A DNA stretch of 5,360 nt. It comes from JBFJWU01 sp041623475 [NCBI: bacterium]. GTDB taxonomy: Bacteria; J088. The stretch lies in assembly GCA_041623475.1 (NCBI GenBank), contig JBFJWU010000251.1, forward strand, positions 1 to 5,360, written 5' to 3'. The notes under the pieces are model-generated. The model searched no databases, was not told the origin of the DNA, and saw only the letters and a list, made by a program, of their open reading frames with translations. Position 1 is the first letter of the stretch; each line of letters starts with the position of its first letter. A program made the translations under genes and the position numbers. Of this stretch, positions 1 through 5,360 are shown one piece after another.

Positions 1-166
1 CCTCCGCGCGGCGGTCGGAGGTCTCGCCCGCGGGCAGATGGCGCCGAAACAGGGTAACGGCCGCGGGGCGGTGGCGTTCGATGACATCCATCGCGATGGA
101 TTCCTCGCCGTCCAGCCAACTGGGCCAGATCGACTGCCACGCCAGCCTGTCGGGAGAGATCGTCAT
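1..166 (-). CDS. N-terminal fragment of an unidentified protein, possibly a GH3-type glycoside hydrolase
   Basis: This is the first 55 codons of a minus-strand gene that runs off the left edge. It starts at the ATG at 164-166; an in-frame TAA lies about 40 bp upstream, with no other start codon between, so this start is the furthest possible. No good Shine-Dalgarno precedes it. The peptide begins MTISPDRLAWQSIWPSWLDG and continues with a helix (about residues 22-32) and a strand-like stretch PAAVTLFRRHLP (about 34-45). The order 'WPS... helix ... (G/A)(V/A)xLFxR' resembles the start of the GH3 N-terminal barrel (NagZ or beta-glucosidase-like), where a similar 'GvilF.rN' strand occurs. That assignment is a weak resemblance from memory, because the catalytic residues lie outside the window. 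That the frame is coding is likely; the family is tentative. It is divergent from the DsbA-like gene. Confidence 0.5.
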   Translation of the reverse strand, partial: MTISPDRLAWQSIWPSWLDGEESIAMDVIERHRPAAVTLFRRHLPAGETSDRRAE

Positions 167-179
167 GATAAAGGTTTCA

Positions 180-209
180 TTGTTGTGGGCGGTTGGCGTG
201 CGTTATCAT
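180..209 (+). promoter_or_regulatory. candidate sigma70-type promoter for the DsbA-like/DHH operon
   Basis: In the 161-bp divergent gap, TTGTTG (180-185) and TATCAT (204-209, five of six matches to TATAAT) are 18 bp apart. Transcription would start near 216, giving a leader of roughly 110 bases. A small dyad, TTTAC-T-GTAAA (213-223), falls at the predicted start site and could be an operator half or chance. The rest of the gap, to 327, holds only one other short dyad (TGCCG-C-CGGCA, 260-270) and the ribosome binding site. I found no convincing promoter for the divergent minus-strand gene. Confidence 0.3.
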
Positions 210-312
210 GGGTTTACTGTAAATCAGCCTTATTTTTCCCGGCAAACGATCAAGTCCGTTGCCGCCGGCATCACCGTCGGGTCGGTATCTCGTGTCGATC
301 CAATGCTGCAAC

Positions 313-318
313 AAGGAG
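313..318 (+). promoter_or_regulatory. ribosome binding site fixing the DsbA-like start
   Basis: AAGGAG lies 9 bases before the ATG at 328-330. An in-frame ATG further upstream (259) has no such site and would put about 23 hydrophilic residues with no parallel in the family before the membrane anchor, so 328 is preferred. Confidence 0.75.
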
Positions 319-327
319 CACATTTCA

Positions 328-1047
328 ATGAGTAACAACGACAATCAATCGCCATTGCTGGTCGTCCTGTTTGTTGGCCAGTTGTTGACCCTGCTGGCCG
401 TTGCGGGCGTCGGCTGGATGTCGTACAGCGGTATGGATCGACTGGCAAGGGCCGTTGGCACGCTGGCCGAAGCACAGCCTGCGGCTGCGGACAACAACCG
501 CCGCGCACCAGAGCGGCCAACGACTGTTTCCGGCTGGGAAAAGATCATTCGTCCCGAAAACGCAACGCTGGGGCCAGAGGACGCAAAGGTCACAATTATC
601 GAGTTCAGTGATTTTGACTGCCCGTTCTGCAAGCGGTTTTTTGAAGGGTCGCGCAAGCAGTTGATTGATGAGTACGGCGACCAGATCCGATTCGTCTTCA
701 AGAACCTGCCGCTGGAACGGATTCATCCCAACGCAAAGGGTGCTGCCATTGCTGCCCAATGTGCCAACCGCCAGGGTAAATTCTGGGAGTACTACGCCAG
801 CCTGTTTGACAACCAGCGCAACCTGACCGAAACGAAACTGCTGGAGATCGGTGACGAGCTGGGGCTGGGCGGGGATTTCAAGACCTGCCTGACCAACCAG
901 GAAACGAAAGCCGAAGTTGAGCAGGACATGAAGGATGCAATGGGCAATTCGCTGCGCGGGACACCATCTTTTGTTGTCAATGGTACGATCCTGCCCGGCG
1001 CCGTTCCGTTCGAGCGTTTCCAGGCGGTCATCGACCCTCTGCTGTAG
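328..1047 (+). CDS. membrane-anchored DsbA-like thiol:disulfide oxidoreductase
   Basis: This is a thioredoxin-fold protein of 239 residues, of the DsbA/BdbD (Thioredoxin_4) type, expected to form or rearrange disulfide bonds in exported proteins. Residues 9-31 form one uncleaved hydrophobic segment. A polar linker (about 32-75) follows, then the catalytic domain. The redox motif is CPFC (Cys98-Cys101), preceded by the strand VTIIEFSDFD (88-97). The cis-proline loop is RGTPSF (Pro213), followed by the VVNGTILPGAVPFERFQ ending typical of the family. Two further cysteines, Cys145 (AAQCANRQGKFWEYY) and Cys187 (FKTCLTNQ), sit where many Thioredoxin_4 proteins have a second pair. The start follows a clear AAGGAG. 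The gene is first of a likely two-gene operon with the DHH gene 15 bp downstream. Oddly, no Lys or Arg precedes the membrane segment while Arg38 and Arg41 follow it, which is against the usual positive-inside pattern for a periplasmic domain. The family call is firm; the partner proteins are unknown. Confidence 0.93.
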   Translation: MSNNDNQSPLLVVLFVGQLLTLLAVAGVGWMSYSGMDRLARAVGTLAEAQPAAADNNRRAPERPTTVSGWEKIIRPENATLGPEDAKVTIIEFSDFDCPFCKRFFEGSRKQLIDEYGDQIRFVFKNLPLERIHPNAKGAAIAAQCANRQGKFWEYYASLFDNQRNLTETKLLEIGDELGLGGDFKTCLTNQETKAEVEQDMKDAMGNSLRGTPSFVVNGTILPGAVPFERFQAVIDPLL

Positions 1048-1062
1048 ATCGGGCGCAGCCTG

Positions 1063-2433
1063 ATGGCTCGACGCCCGCCCAGTGCCGGTCTGCTGCTGGT
1101 TACAGACCGGCCGCGTTTTGTGGCTCCGGTTATGGGTCTGGAATCACGGGCGCGGGTCTGGTCCGTCGGTACCGACCTTCCGGGTGCGTCGAGGTCACTT
1201 GAGGATGCGTTTGAAAATGTTCACAGCATTTCGCGGCGGACAGTCGTTTACGTTGACCTGACGGCAGTCCGGGCACGCAAGATTTGCCCGCAGTTGCAAG
1301 GACGTTATGGTCGCATCAACCTGGTCCTGGACCATCGTTGCCGGGCCGCGTCTGCCGACCTGGGACTGCCGGTTGCGCGGCTGGGAAGCCTGCTGACCGA
1401 ATGGCGCAACGGGTTGCACGATGTCGTCAGGACGCGGCGACTGGTTGACCGGCTGCAAAAGCTTACAGAACCCTGCAAGAACCTGTTGATCCTGACCCAC
1501 CCAAACCCGGATCCGGACGCGATTGCGTCGGCACTGGGAATGCGGGCGGTCCTGGGTCGAAATAAGCAATCGGCGACGATCGGTTACCTGGGCCAGCCAT
1601 TGTCCCGGCCAGAGAACCTGGCCATGCTGGGTCTGTTGGACATAGACCTGAAGCGGGTGCGCGGCGACGAACTGGCCGCATTCGATGGAATCGTCCTGGT
1701 GGACTGCCAGCAGAATGTTTTTGGCGGTGTCGACATTCCGGATGTCCTGGCCGTTGTTGACCATCACCCGGAACGGCCCGATTTCAAAGCACCCTATCAG
1801 CACATCGTGCCCGAAGAGGGCAGCACGGCTACCATCATCACACGTTACCTTCGCAGTCTGGATATTGTCCCCAGCCAGCGCCTGGCAACCGCGCTTTTGT
1901 ATGGCGTCAAGTCGGACACATTTTTCCTGCAACGGGATGTCAATGACGAAGACATCGACAGCTTTATGTACCTGTACCCACTGGCGAACATAAATGTCCT
2001 GCGGCGAATGGAACAGCCTGAACTGCCGGGGCGTCATGTGCGTGCAATGGGGCAGGCCCTGGCGGAATCAACGTTTCGAAACGGACTGTTTGTTGCCGGG
2101 ACAACCAGTGCAATGGCCAGGGCCGAAGACCTTGCGCCCCGACTGGCGGAGATCGGGCTGCAAACCGAGGGCGCGGAATGGGCGGCGGCTTATGTCCTGT
2201 CCCGCGATTCTCTGGTGATCAGTGTGCGCAATGTCGGCTATGTCCGACACGCCGGCCGGGCGGTAGCCGCGGCGTTCGGCGAGCTTGGGTCAGCAGGCGG
2301 GCACCGGTCTGCTGCACGGGCCGTTGTCGACAAGACGCTGGTTATCGAAGATCTGGGTTCAGAACTGGACAGGGGGGTCGGGCGCTGGGTCCGGCGTCGC
2401 CTGACGGACGCGATCAAGACAGGTGGTCGTTAA
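1063..2433 (+). CDS. DHH/DHHA1 phosphoesterase with an extra N-terminal domain (NrnA-like)
   Basis: This 456-residue protein belongs to the DHH superfamily, whose NrnA-like members remove nucleotides from very short RNAs or dephosphorylate pAp using Mn2+. Motif I is THPNPDPDAIASA (145-157), motif II is VLVDC (Asp214), the DHH motif is VVDHH (231-235), motif IV is GSTA (253-256), and the family 'GxxxDT' is GVKSDT (281-286). The C-terminal DHHA1 part carries GGHRSAARA (412-420), close to the usual GGHxxAAG. All metal-ligand motifs are present, so it should be active. The core starts near residue 137. The first 115 or so residues alternate strands and helices (LLLVTD, VWSVGTD, VVYVDLT, INLVLDH) and look Rossmann-like, as in TrkA-N/DHH fusions, but there is no GxGxxG, so nucleotide binding is doubtful. 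The gene opens in the same frame as the preceding one, five codons after its TAG, with a poor Shine-Dalgarno, suggesting translational coupling. No signal peptide is seen; it should be cytoplasmic. Its substrate cannot be read from the sequence. Confidence 0.92.
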   Translation: MARRPPSAGLLLVTDRPRFVAPVMGLESRARVWSVGTDLPGASRSLEDAFENVHSISRRTVVYVDLTAVRARKICPQLQGRYGRINLVLDHRCRAASADLGLPVARLGSLLTEWRNGLHDVVRTRRLVDRLQKLTEPCKNLLILTHPNPDPDAIASALGMRAVLGRNKQSATIGYLGQPLSRPENLAMLGLLDIDLKRVRGDELAAFDGIVLVDCQQNVFGGVDIPDVLAVVDHHPERPDFKAPYQHIVPEEGSTATIITRYLRSLDIVPSQRLATALLYGVKSDTFFLQRDVNDEDIDSFMYLYPLANINVLRRMEQPELPGRHVRAMGQALAESTFRNGLFVAGTTSAMARAEDLAPRLAEIGLQTEGAEWAAAYVLSRDSLVISVRNVGYVRHAGRAVAAAFGELGSAGGHRSAARAVVDKTLVIEDLGSELDRGVGRWVRRRLTDAIKTGGR

Positions 2434-3250
2434 GCCACTTTGTCATCCGGGACAACGGGACCTGTTGTTCCACTTCGTTGAATATTTCGTGGTAATAGCC
2501 GTCCAGGAATTCCGAATCTGCCGTTCCACCATATGCGGACACAAACCGTCGGCTGCCCTGGGGGTCGGTCAGGTGGTCGTCTGTTCCGTGCATCAACAGC
2601 AGCGGCAATTCCAGGTCCCGCGCACGTTCGTGGGCCTTGTCCAGCGCAGCGCTCATTTCCGTAAACCACCTGGCCGATACACGGTCATGGACCAACGGGT
2701 CGTTTTCGTACGCAGCCACAACGGCCGGATCATGACTGATATACCTGGCATCCAGCTCGTTGGCAAGTGTCAGGCGGGGCAAAACCCTTGACAGCAACCG
2801 CCCCACGGCGGCCTTGATCGCGGGAACGTCGACGGCGATACCCAAAAGCGGTCCACTGAGGACGAGTCCAGCCAGTTTTTCCTGATTGCGAAGCGCCAGG
2901 TGAACGGCAATCAGGCCGCCCATGCTGTGGCCGACAACAAACCACGGCACATTATCCTGACCATCGTCGCTGGCGGTCTTGAACAATAACTCCAGGTCCT
3001 CGCTGTACTGATCAAAGTGATCAACGTGACCACGTGTCCCTGTACTACGACCGTGCCCCCGATGATCGATCAAGTAGACCGACATGCCCGCGCTGTTCAG
3101 GTGCTCCGTCACGTGGTCGTAGCGACCCCCGTGTTCGCCCAGCCCGTGCACGACAAACACGGTCGCGACAGGCGTGTCCACCAGAGAACGGCGCGCCAGC
3201 AAGCGAGTTCCGTCGGTCGCGTTCAGCTGGAATTCGTTGTACTCAACCAT
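2414..3250 (-). CDS. alpha/beta hydrolase, monoacylglycerol lipase / lysophospholipase type
   Basis: This is a 278-residue serine hydrolase of the Hydrolase_4 (PldB/monoglyceride lipase) group, expected to cleave monoacylglycerols, lysophospholipids or related esters. The oxyanion loop is HGLGEHGGRY (35-44), followed by IDHRGHGRSTGTRGHV (61-76), highly typical of the group. The nucleophile elbow is GHSMG (Ser109), the acid is probably Asp225 in HGTDDHLTDP (221-230), and the base is His254 in YYHEIFNE (252-259), so the triad is complete. The stretch of about 137-200 is the cap region. Length is normal, and no signal peptide or membrane segment is seen, so it is probably cytoplasmic. I chose the ATG at 3248-3250 because family members begin shortly before the 'F.L...DG..L..R' strand. 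Upstream in-frame starts (ATG at 3272-3274, TTG at 3296-3298) would overlap the lipoprotein gene, and none has a strong ribosome site. It lies 7 bp after the lipoprotein gene (probable operon), and its 3' end overlaps the convergent DHH gene by 20 bp. The natural substrate is unknown. Confidence 0.92.
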   Translation of the reverse strand: MVEYNEFQLNATDGTRLLARRSLVDTPVATVFVVHGLGEHGGRYDHVTEHLNSAGMSVYLIDHRGHGRSTGTRGHVDHFDQYSEDLELLFKTASDDGQDNVPWFVVGHSMGGLIAVHLALRNQEKLAGLVLSGPLLGIAVDVPAIKAAVGRLLSRVLPRLTLANELDARYISHDPAVVAAYENDPLVHDRVSARWFTEMSAALDKAHERARDLELPLLLMHGTDDHLTDPQGSRRFVSAYGGTADSEFLDGYYHEIFNEVEQQVPLSRMTKWLNDHLS

Positions 3251-3257
3251 GCCGCGA

Positions 3258-5099
3258 TTATAACCCGTCCGTGCCATCGCCAAGGTAGTGGGCCACAAAC
3301 GAATTGGTCAGTTTGTTGACCGTGTACATGTCAGCGACTGCGAAAAAGCCGTCCTGGTTGTCGAACGCCACGGTTTCCTCGGGCGCGACCGGAAGTTCGT
3401 TGGTGTCGACCCAGAGAACCCCGTTGAATCCGGGTTGCTGCCAGCCAATGTACAGGGCGGGCAATTCCCAGGAGCCGCCCAGGGGGATTGCAACGTCCAA
3501 TGTCGGGCCGCGGATGCCGTCCGGGTCGATCATCAACCCATCCACTGTTACGTCGACGTCACCAAATGATCCGAACTGAATCGAATCAGGGAAGTGTGCG
3601 GAGTCACCGGGTTGGACGAATTCTGTGTAGTTGCTGACCGAGGCCTCGGACTCGCCCTCGATCATAAACTCGTCGGCCAGGCAGTCCGGTGCGTGGTCTG
3701 ACAAATCATCTATTTCGCAACCGTCGCTGTCGTACCAGTAAGGCATCAAGTCGCGCAGGCTTTTGGGGGTGCTGTTGCCGTCGGCCCCGACGAAAAACGC
3801 CCGGCCGTCAATCTCGATCGCTTCCGGAATCGGGTCGATTGATATACCAGCCACGCTGACGGCAGCAATTACTGCGTTGATGTCGCCCATGCCCAGGCGT
3901 CGCCAGCAGGCGTTGGTCTGGTTGTCTTTGCAACGTGGCAGGCTGTCGTCTTCGACGGCCTGCATCTGGTTGCCCAGCACATAGGTGATCTCGTGCAGTT
4001 GCCGCAGGATTTCGGCAACGTCGCCAAACGCATCTGTCAATGTCAGGGCAATTCCCCCGGTATTGTCAGTCAGTGCAATTGTGCTGGCCAGGTTGATTGC
4101 CCGCAGGCCAAAGACGATCGTATCGCCGTTGCCGACGATCCCGTCGCCGTCATCGTGCCAGCCCAAGACATTGTCGCCCGGGTTATTCGAAACGCTGTTG
4201 GTGTTGATCATGGATGTAATCACACCTTCTTCCTCATTTGTGGACGGATCCCGGGTGTAGAGGGTCTGATACATCTCGCGCAGGTTGTTGTCAATTTCAT
4301 TGATGCGCTGGTCGCTGCGGAACGCAAGCAAATTTGGATTCGCGTCAAAAATGACACCGGCAGATCGGACAACGTCCAGCAATGTTACGTTTGTTACCGC
4401 ATCGGCATCGGTATCCTCGGCATCGTCGACCCGGTCGCCGATGATGTCCAGCGCTTCGTCAATGTCCTCCAGCTCGATTCGATGCGCCAGGACAAAATTT
4501 ACGACTGCCTGGATACCATCGATGCTGGCCAGGATGGCCCGGGCAACCGCCGGGTCCCAGATGTAGCCGATCTCGACACTGGCAAACAGCGCGTCGCCTT
4601 CGACACCCAGGTTCAGCGGCAGGCCGCCGGGCAGGTCAAAGATGCACTGGTTGTCAATGGCATACAGTGCCCGGTCGCGAATCTTCGCAAACAACACCTC
4701 AAACGGCTCGACGAACGATTCGATAAACGCGGTCAGGTCACCTGTGAATTGCTGGGGGTCCAGTTGAGCGCCCGGAGCGGTGAAGACCGACGCTGTTTCA
4801 ACCAGTACGTCGACCCGGTCGACAGTTTCGGCAATGCGACCCAGGAGAATGCCGTATTCAATTTCGCACTGATCAGCGCCCTGTTCCTCGAGGTCCTCGA
4901 ACATCCTGATCGCGTCGTCAAACTCGCCGGTGCTAAGGGCGGCCTTTGCCAACTGCAACTGGTCAAATTGTTCCTGGCATTCGGGGGTATCGCAATCGTC
5001 GGGATAGATACTGCCGATCAAATTGTCGGTTTCGCACGCCGACAGCGCAAGAACCACAAGAACCGCAGCGAAAAGCTTGCGCACATTACCTAACAACAT
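3258..5099 (-). CDS. large acidic lipoprotein of unknown function with a TPR-like N-terminus
   Basis: I do not recognise this 613-residue protein. It opens with a lipoprotein signal peptide: MLLGNVRK, a hydrophobic core (about 9-19), and lipobox LSAC with lipidated Cys22. Glu at +2 is compatible with outer-membrane sorting. The next part is helical. Residues 51-73 (AKAALSTGEFDDAIRMFEDL and following) look like one TPR-type helical pair, and more amphipathic helices run to about 285. HDDGDGIVGNGD (315-326) fits a dockerin/EF-hand-like calcium loop except for His at position 1. The last 130 residues or so look beta-rich (VDVTVDGLMIDPDGI, IPLGGSWELPALYIGW). The protein is strongly acidic. Besides Cys22 there are eight cysteines (36, 41, 78, 152, 390, 398, 461, 473), several in close pairs, suggesting disulfides. 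The ATG at 5097-5099 is chosen over one at 5166-5168 because it has an excellent ribosome site and puts the signal peptide at the very N-terminus. It is first in a probable operon with the hydrolase gene 7 bp downstream. A role in envelope organisation or carbohydrate/calcium binding would be speculation. Confidence 0.88.
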   Translation of the reverse strand: MLLGNVRKLFAAVLVVLALSACETDNLIGSIYPDDCDTPECQEQFDQLQLAKAALSTGEFDDAIRMFEDLEEQGADQCEIEYGILLGRIAETVDRVDVLVETASVFTAPGAQLDPQQFTGDLTAFIESFVEPFEVLFAKIRDRALYAIDNQCIFDLPGGLPLNLGVEGDALFASVEIGYIWDPAVARAILASIDGIQAVVNFVLAHRIELEDIDEALDIIGDRVDDAEDTDADAVTNVTLLDVVRSAGVIFDANPNLLAFRSDQRINEIDNNLREMYQTLYTRDPSTNEEEGVITSMINTNSVSNNPGDNVLGWHDDGDGIVGNGDTIVFGLRAINLASTIALTDNTGGIALTLTDAFGDVAEILRQLHEITYVLGNQMQAVEDDSLPRCKDNQTNACWRRLGMGDINAVIAAVSVAGISIDPIPEAIEIDGRAFFVGADGNSTPKSLRDLMPYWYDSDGCEIDDLSDHAPDCLADEFMIEGESEASVSNYTEFVQPGDSAHFPDSIQFGSFGDVDVTVDGLMIDPDGIRGPTLDVAIPLGGSWELPALYIGWQQPGFNGVLWVDTNELPVAPEETVAFDNQDGFFAVADMYTVNKLTNSFVAHYLGDGTDGL

Positions 5100-5103
5100 C
5101 GAG

Positions 5104-5112
5104 TCACCTCCT
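5104..5112 (-). promoter_or_regulatory. near-perfect ribosome binding site of the lipoprotein gene
   Basis: Read on the minus strand this is AGGAGGTGA, fully complementary to the conserved 3' end of 16S rRNA. Its GGAGG core is 7 bases from the ATG at 5097-5099. It decides the start: the longer frame beginning at 5168 has no comparable site and would add 23 charged residues before the signal peptide. It suggests efficient translation. Confidence 0.85.
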
Positions 5113-5164
5113 CGAATGCGCAGCCGCCACGCACGGCTAACATGATTTTCCGGCCTGTTGTCGA

Positions 5165-5338
5165 TCATCGGCAGGGACCGGACAAAAGTATTTCGGTGCC
5201 TGTTTGGGAACCGCCACCGTACACGGTCATTGCGGGCCCACTTTGATGCAGAACACCGTTATATTCTGCATCTTTCGCAAGCAAAACTCCAGCGACGCTG
5301 GTCCGGGGCGACGCGAACGTGGTAGCGTATCCGCTCAT
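5165..5338 (-). CDS. doubtful 57-codon ORF upstream of the lipoprotein gene
   Basis: An open frame starts at ATG 5336-5338, with GGAGG (read on the minus strand, 5343-5347) only 4 bases away, and ends in TGA at 5165-5167. The translation (MSGYATTFASPRTSVAGVLL, then a Gly/Ser/Thr-rich tail ending SGPCR) matches nothing I know and has no domain, signal or membrane segment. Its stop overlaps an ATG at 5166-5168 as ATGA; that ATG heads the extended lipoprotein frame. The inverted repeat and -10-like element lie inside it, which argues that this is control DNA rather than a gene. It could instead be a short leader peptide. Listed only so that the reader knows it exists. Confidence 0.12.
   Translation of the reverse strand: MSGYATTFASPRTSVAGVLLAKDAEYNGVLHQSGPAMTVYGGGSQTGTEILLSGPCR
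5245..5272. promoter_or_regulatory. perfect 9+9 bp inverted repeat, likely operator
   Basis: The arms GATGCAGAA (5245-5253) and TTCTGCATC (5264-5272) are exact reverse complements around a 10-bp spacer, caccgttata. The centres of the arms are 19 bp apart, close to two helical turns, which suits a dimeric regulator binding one DNA face. The spacer contains the candidate -10 (TATAAC on the minus strand), so a bound protein would block the promoter. An RNA hairpin is a less likely reading: a 10-base loop with an AT-rich stem and no U tract. The repeat itself is seen directly; the operator function is inferred. Confidence 0.5.
5258..5286 (-). promoter_or_regulatory. candidate promoter of the lipoprotein-hydrolase operon
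   Basis: On the minus strand TATAAC (5263 down to 5258) matches five of six bases of the -10 consensus. The -35 region is weak: TTGCTT (5284 to 5279) gives a 15-bp spacer, and TTTTGC (5286 to 5281) gives 17 bp with a poor hexamer. A weak -35 would suit an activated or tightly regulated promoter. Transcription would begin near 5250, leaving a leader of about 150 bases before the ATG at 5099. In that leader I see only a short dyad, ACCGT-ac-ACGGT (5216-5227), and no terminator or recognised riboswitch. Confidence 0.3.
5289..5301. repeat. short inverted repeat upstream of the lipoprotein promoter
   Basis: CCAGCG-A-CGCTGG is a perfect 6+6 bp palindrome with one central base, about 17 bp outside the larger dyad and just upstream of the candidate -35. 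It could be an activator site or chance; in GC-rich DNA such palindromes are not rare. Confidence 0.25.
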
Positions 5339-5360
5339 CGCCCCTCCAGGGCAGCTTGCG

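Noticed and set aside
260-286. Short dyads TGCCG-C-CGGCA and ACCG...CGGT before the DsbA-like gene
   Set aside because: They are too short and GC-rich to exceed chance, and no U tract follows to suggest a terminator.
325-759. Minus-strand and alternative plus-strand open frames within the DsbA-like gene
   Set aside because: They overlap the CPFC-containing frame, have no family features, and lack ribosome sites.
1195-2037. A 280-codon minus-strand open frame opposite the DHH gene
   Set aside because: It has the same in-phase antisense geometry and codon-bias explanation, and the plus strand carries the full set of DHH motifs.
3993-5093. A 366-codon plus-strand open frame opposite the lipoprotein gene
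   Set aside because: It runs codon-for-codon opposite the lipoprotein frame, where stops appear only if the real gene uses TTA, CTA or TCA, codons that are rare here. The translation has no recognisable domain, and the minus strand has a lipobox and strong ribosome site.
5100-5168. Extension of the lipoprotein to the ATG at 5166-5168
   Set aside because: It would place 23 charged residues before the signal peptide and ignore the AGGAGGTGA site; the ATGA overlap with the small upstream frame is probably chance.
5246-5360. Plus-strand open frame starting MQNTVIFCIF and running off the right edge
   Set aside because: There is no ribosome site, the Arg/Ser-rich composition is unlike a real protein, and its start lies within the left arm of the inverted repeat.
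1-5360. CRISPR arrays, tRNA or rRNA genes, insertion sequences, toxin-antitoxin pairs
   Set aside because: I found no direct-repeat arrays, cloverleaf-like stretches, transposase motifs or terminal repeats on either strand.

Overview
The window is an ordinary-looking piece of a bacterial chromosome, moderately GC-rich and densely coded, almost certainly from a Gram-negative organism. That is inferred from a lipobox lipoprotein with Glu at +2, a membrane-anchored DsbA-like thioredoxin-fold protein, and strong Shine-Dalgarno sites (AAGGAG, AGGAGGTGA). The style of the proteins (a large acidic orphan lipoprotein, a DHH phosphoesterase with an extra N-terminal domain, a possible GH3-type glycosidase) would fit a deltaproteobacterial/myxococcal-type lineage or an uncultured relative, but nothing here fixes the taxonomy.

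Layout. Positions 1-166 (minus strand) hold the first 55 codons of a gene that leaves the window on the left; its N-terminus faintly recalls GH3 glycoside hydrolases. A 161-bp divergent gap follows, with a plausible plus-strand promoter. Next come two plus-strand genes forming a probable operon: a membrane-anchored DsbA-like protein (328-1047, CPFC active site) and, 15 bp later in the same frame, a DHH/DHHA1 phosphoesterase (1063-2433). Facing them are two minus-strand genes, also a probable operon read from the right: a 613-residue acidic lipoprotein of unknown function (3258-5099) and, 7 bp downstream, a monoacylglycerol-lipase-type alpha/beta hydrolase (2414-3250). The two operons meet tail to tail and overlap by 20 bp, leaving no space for an intergenic terminator.

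The right-hand 261 bp has no convincing gene. It is the probable control region of the lipoprotein operon. It contains a perfect 9+9 bp inverted repeat with a 10-bp spacer, lying across a TATAAC -10-like element, followed by a leader of roughly 150 bases ending in a near-perfect Shine-Dalgarno.

How the genes might work together: the lipoprotein has eight cysteines besides the lipidated one, so a disulfide-forming DsbA-like neighbour is suggestive but not proof of a link. The DHH enzyme (probably nano-RNA or nucleotide-phosphate turnover) and the hydrolase (lipid or ester hydrolysis) look like housekeeping functions. I see no CRISPR, mobile element, RNA gene or clear defence system. The best candidates for something undescribed are the orphan lipoprotein, with a dockerin/EF-hand-like loop, and the dyad in front of it.
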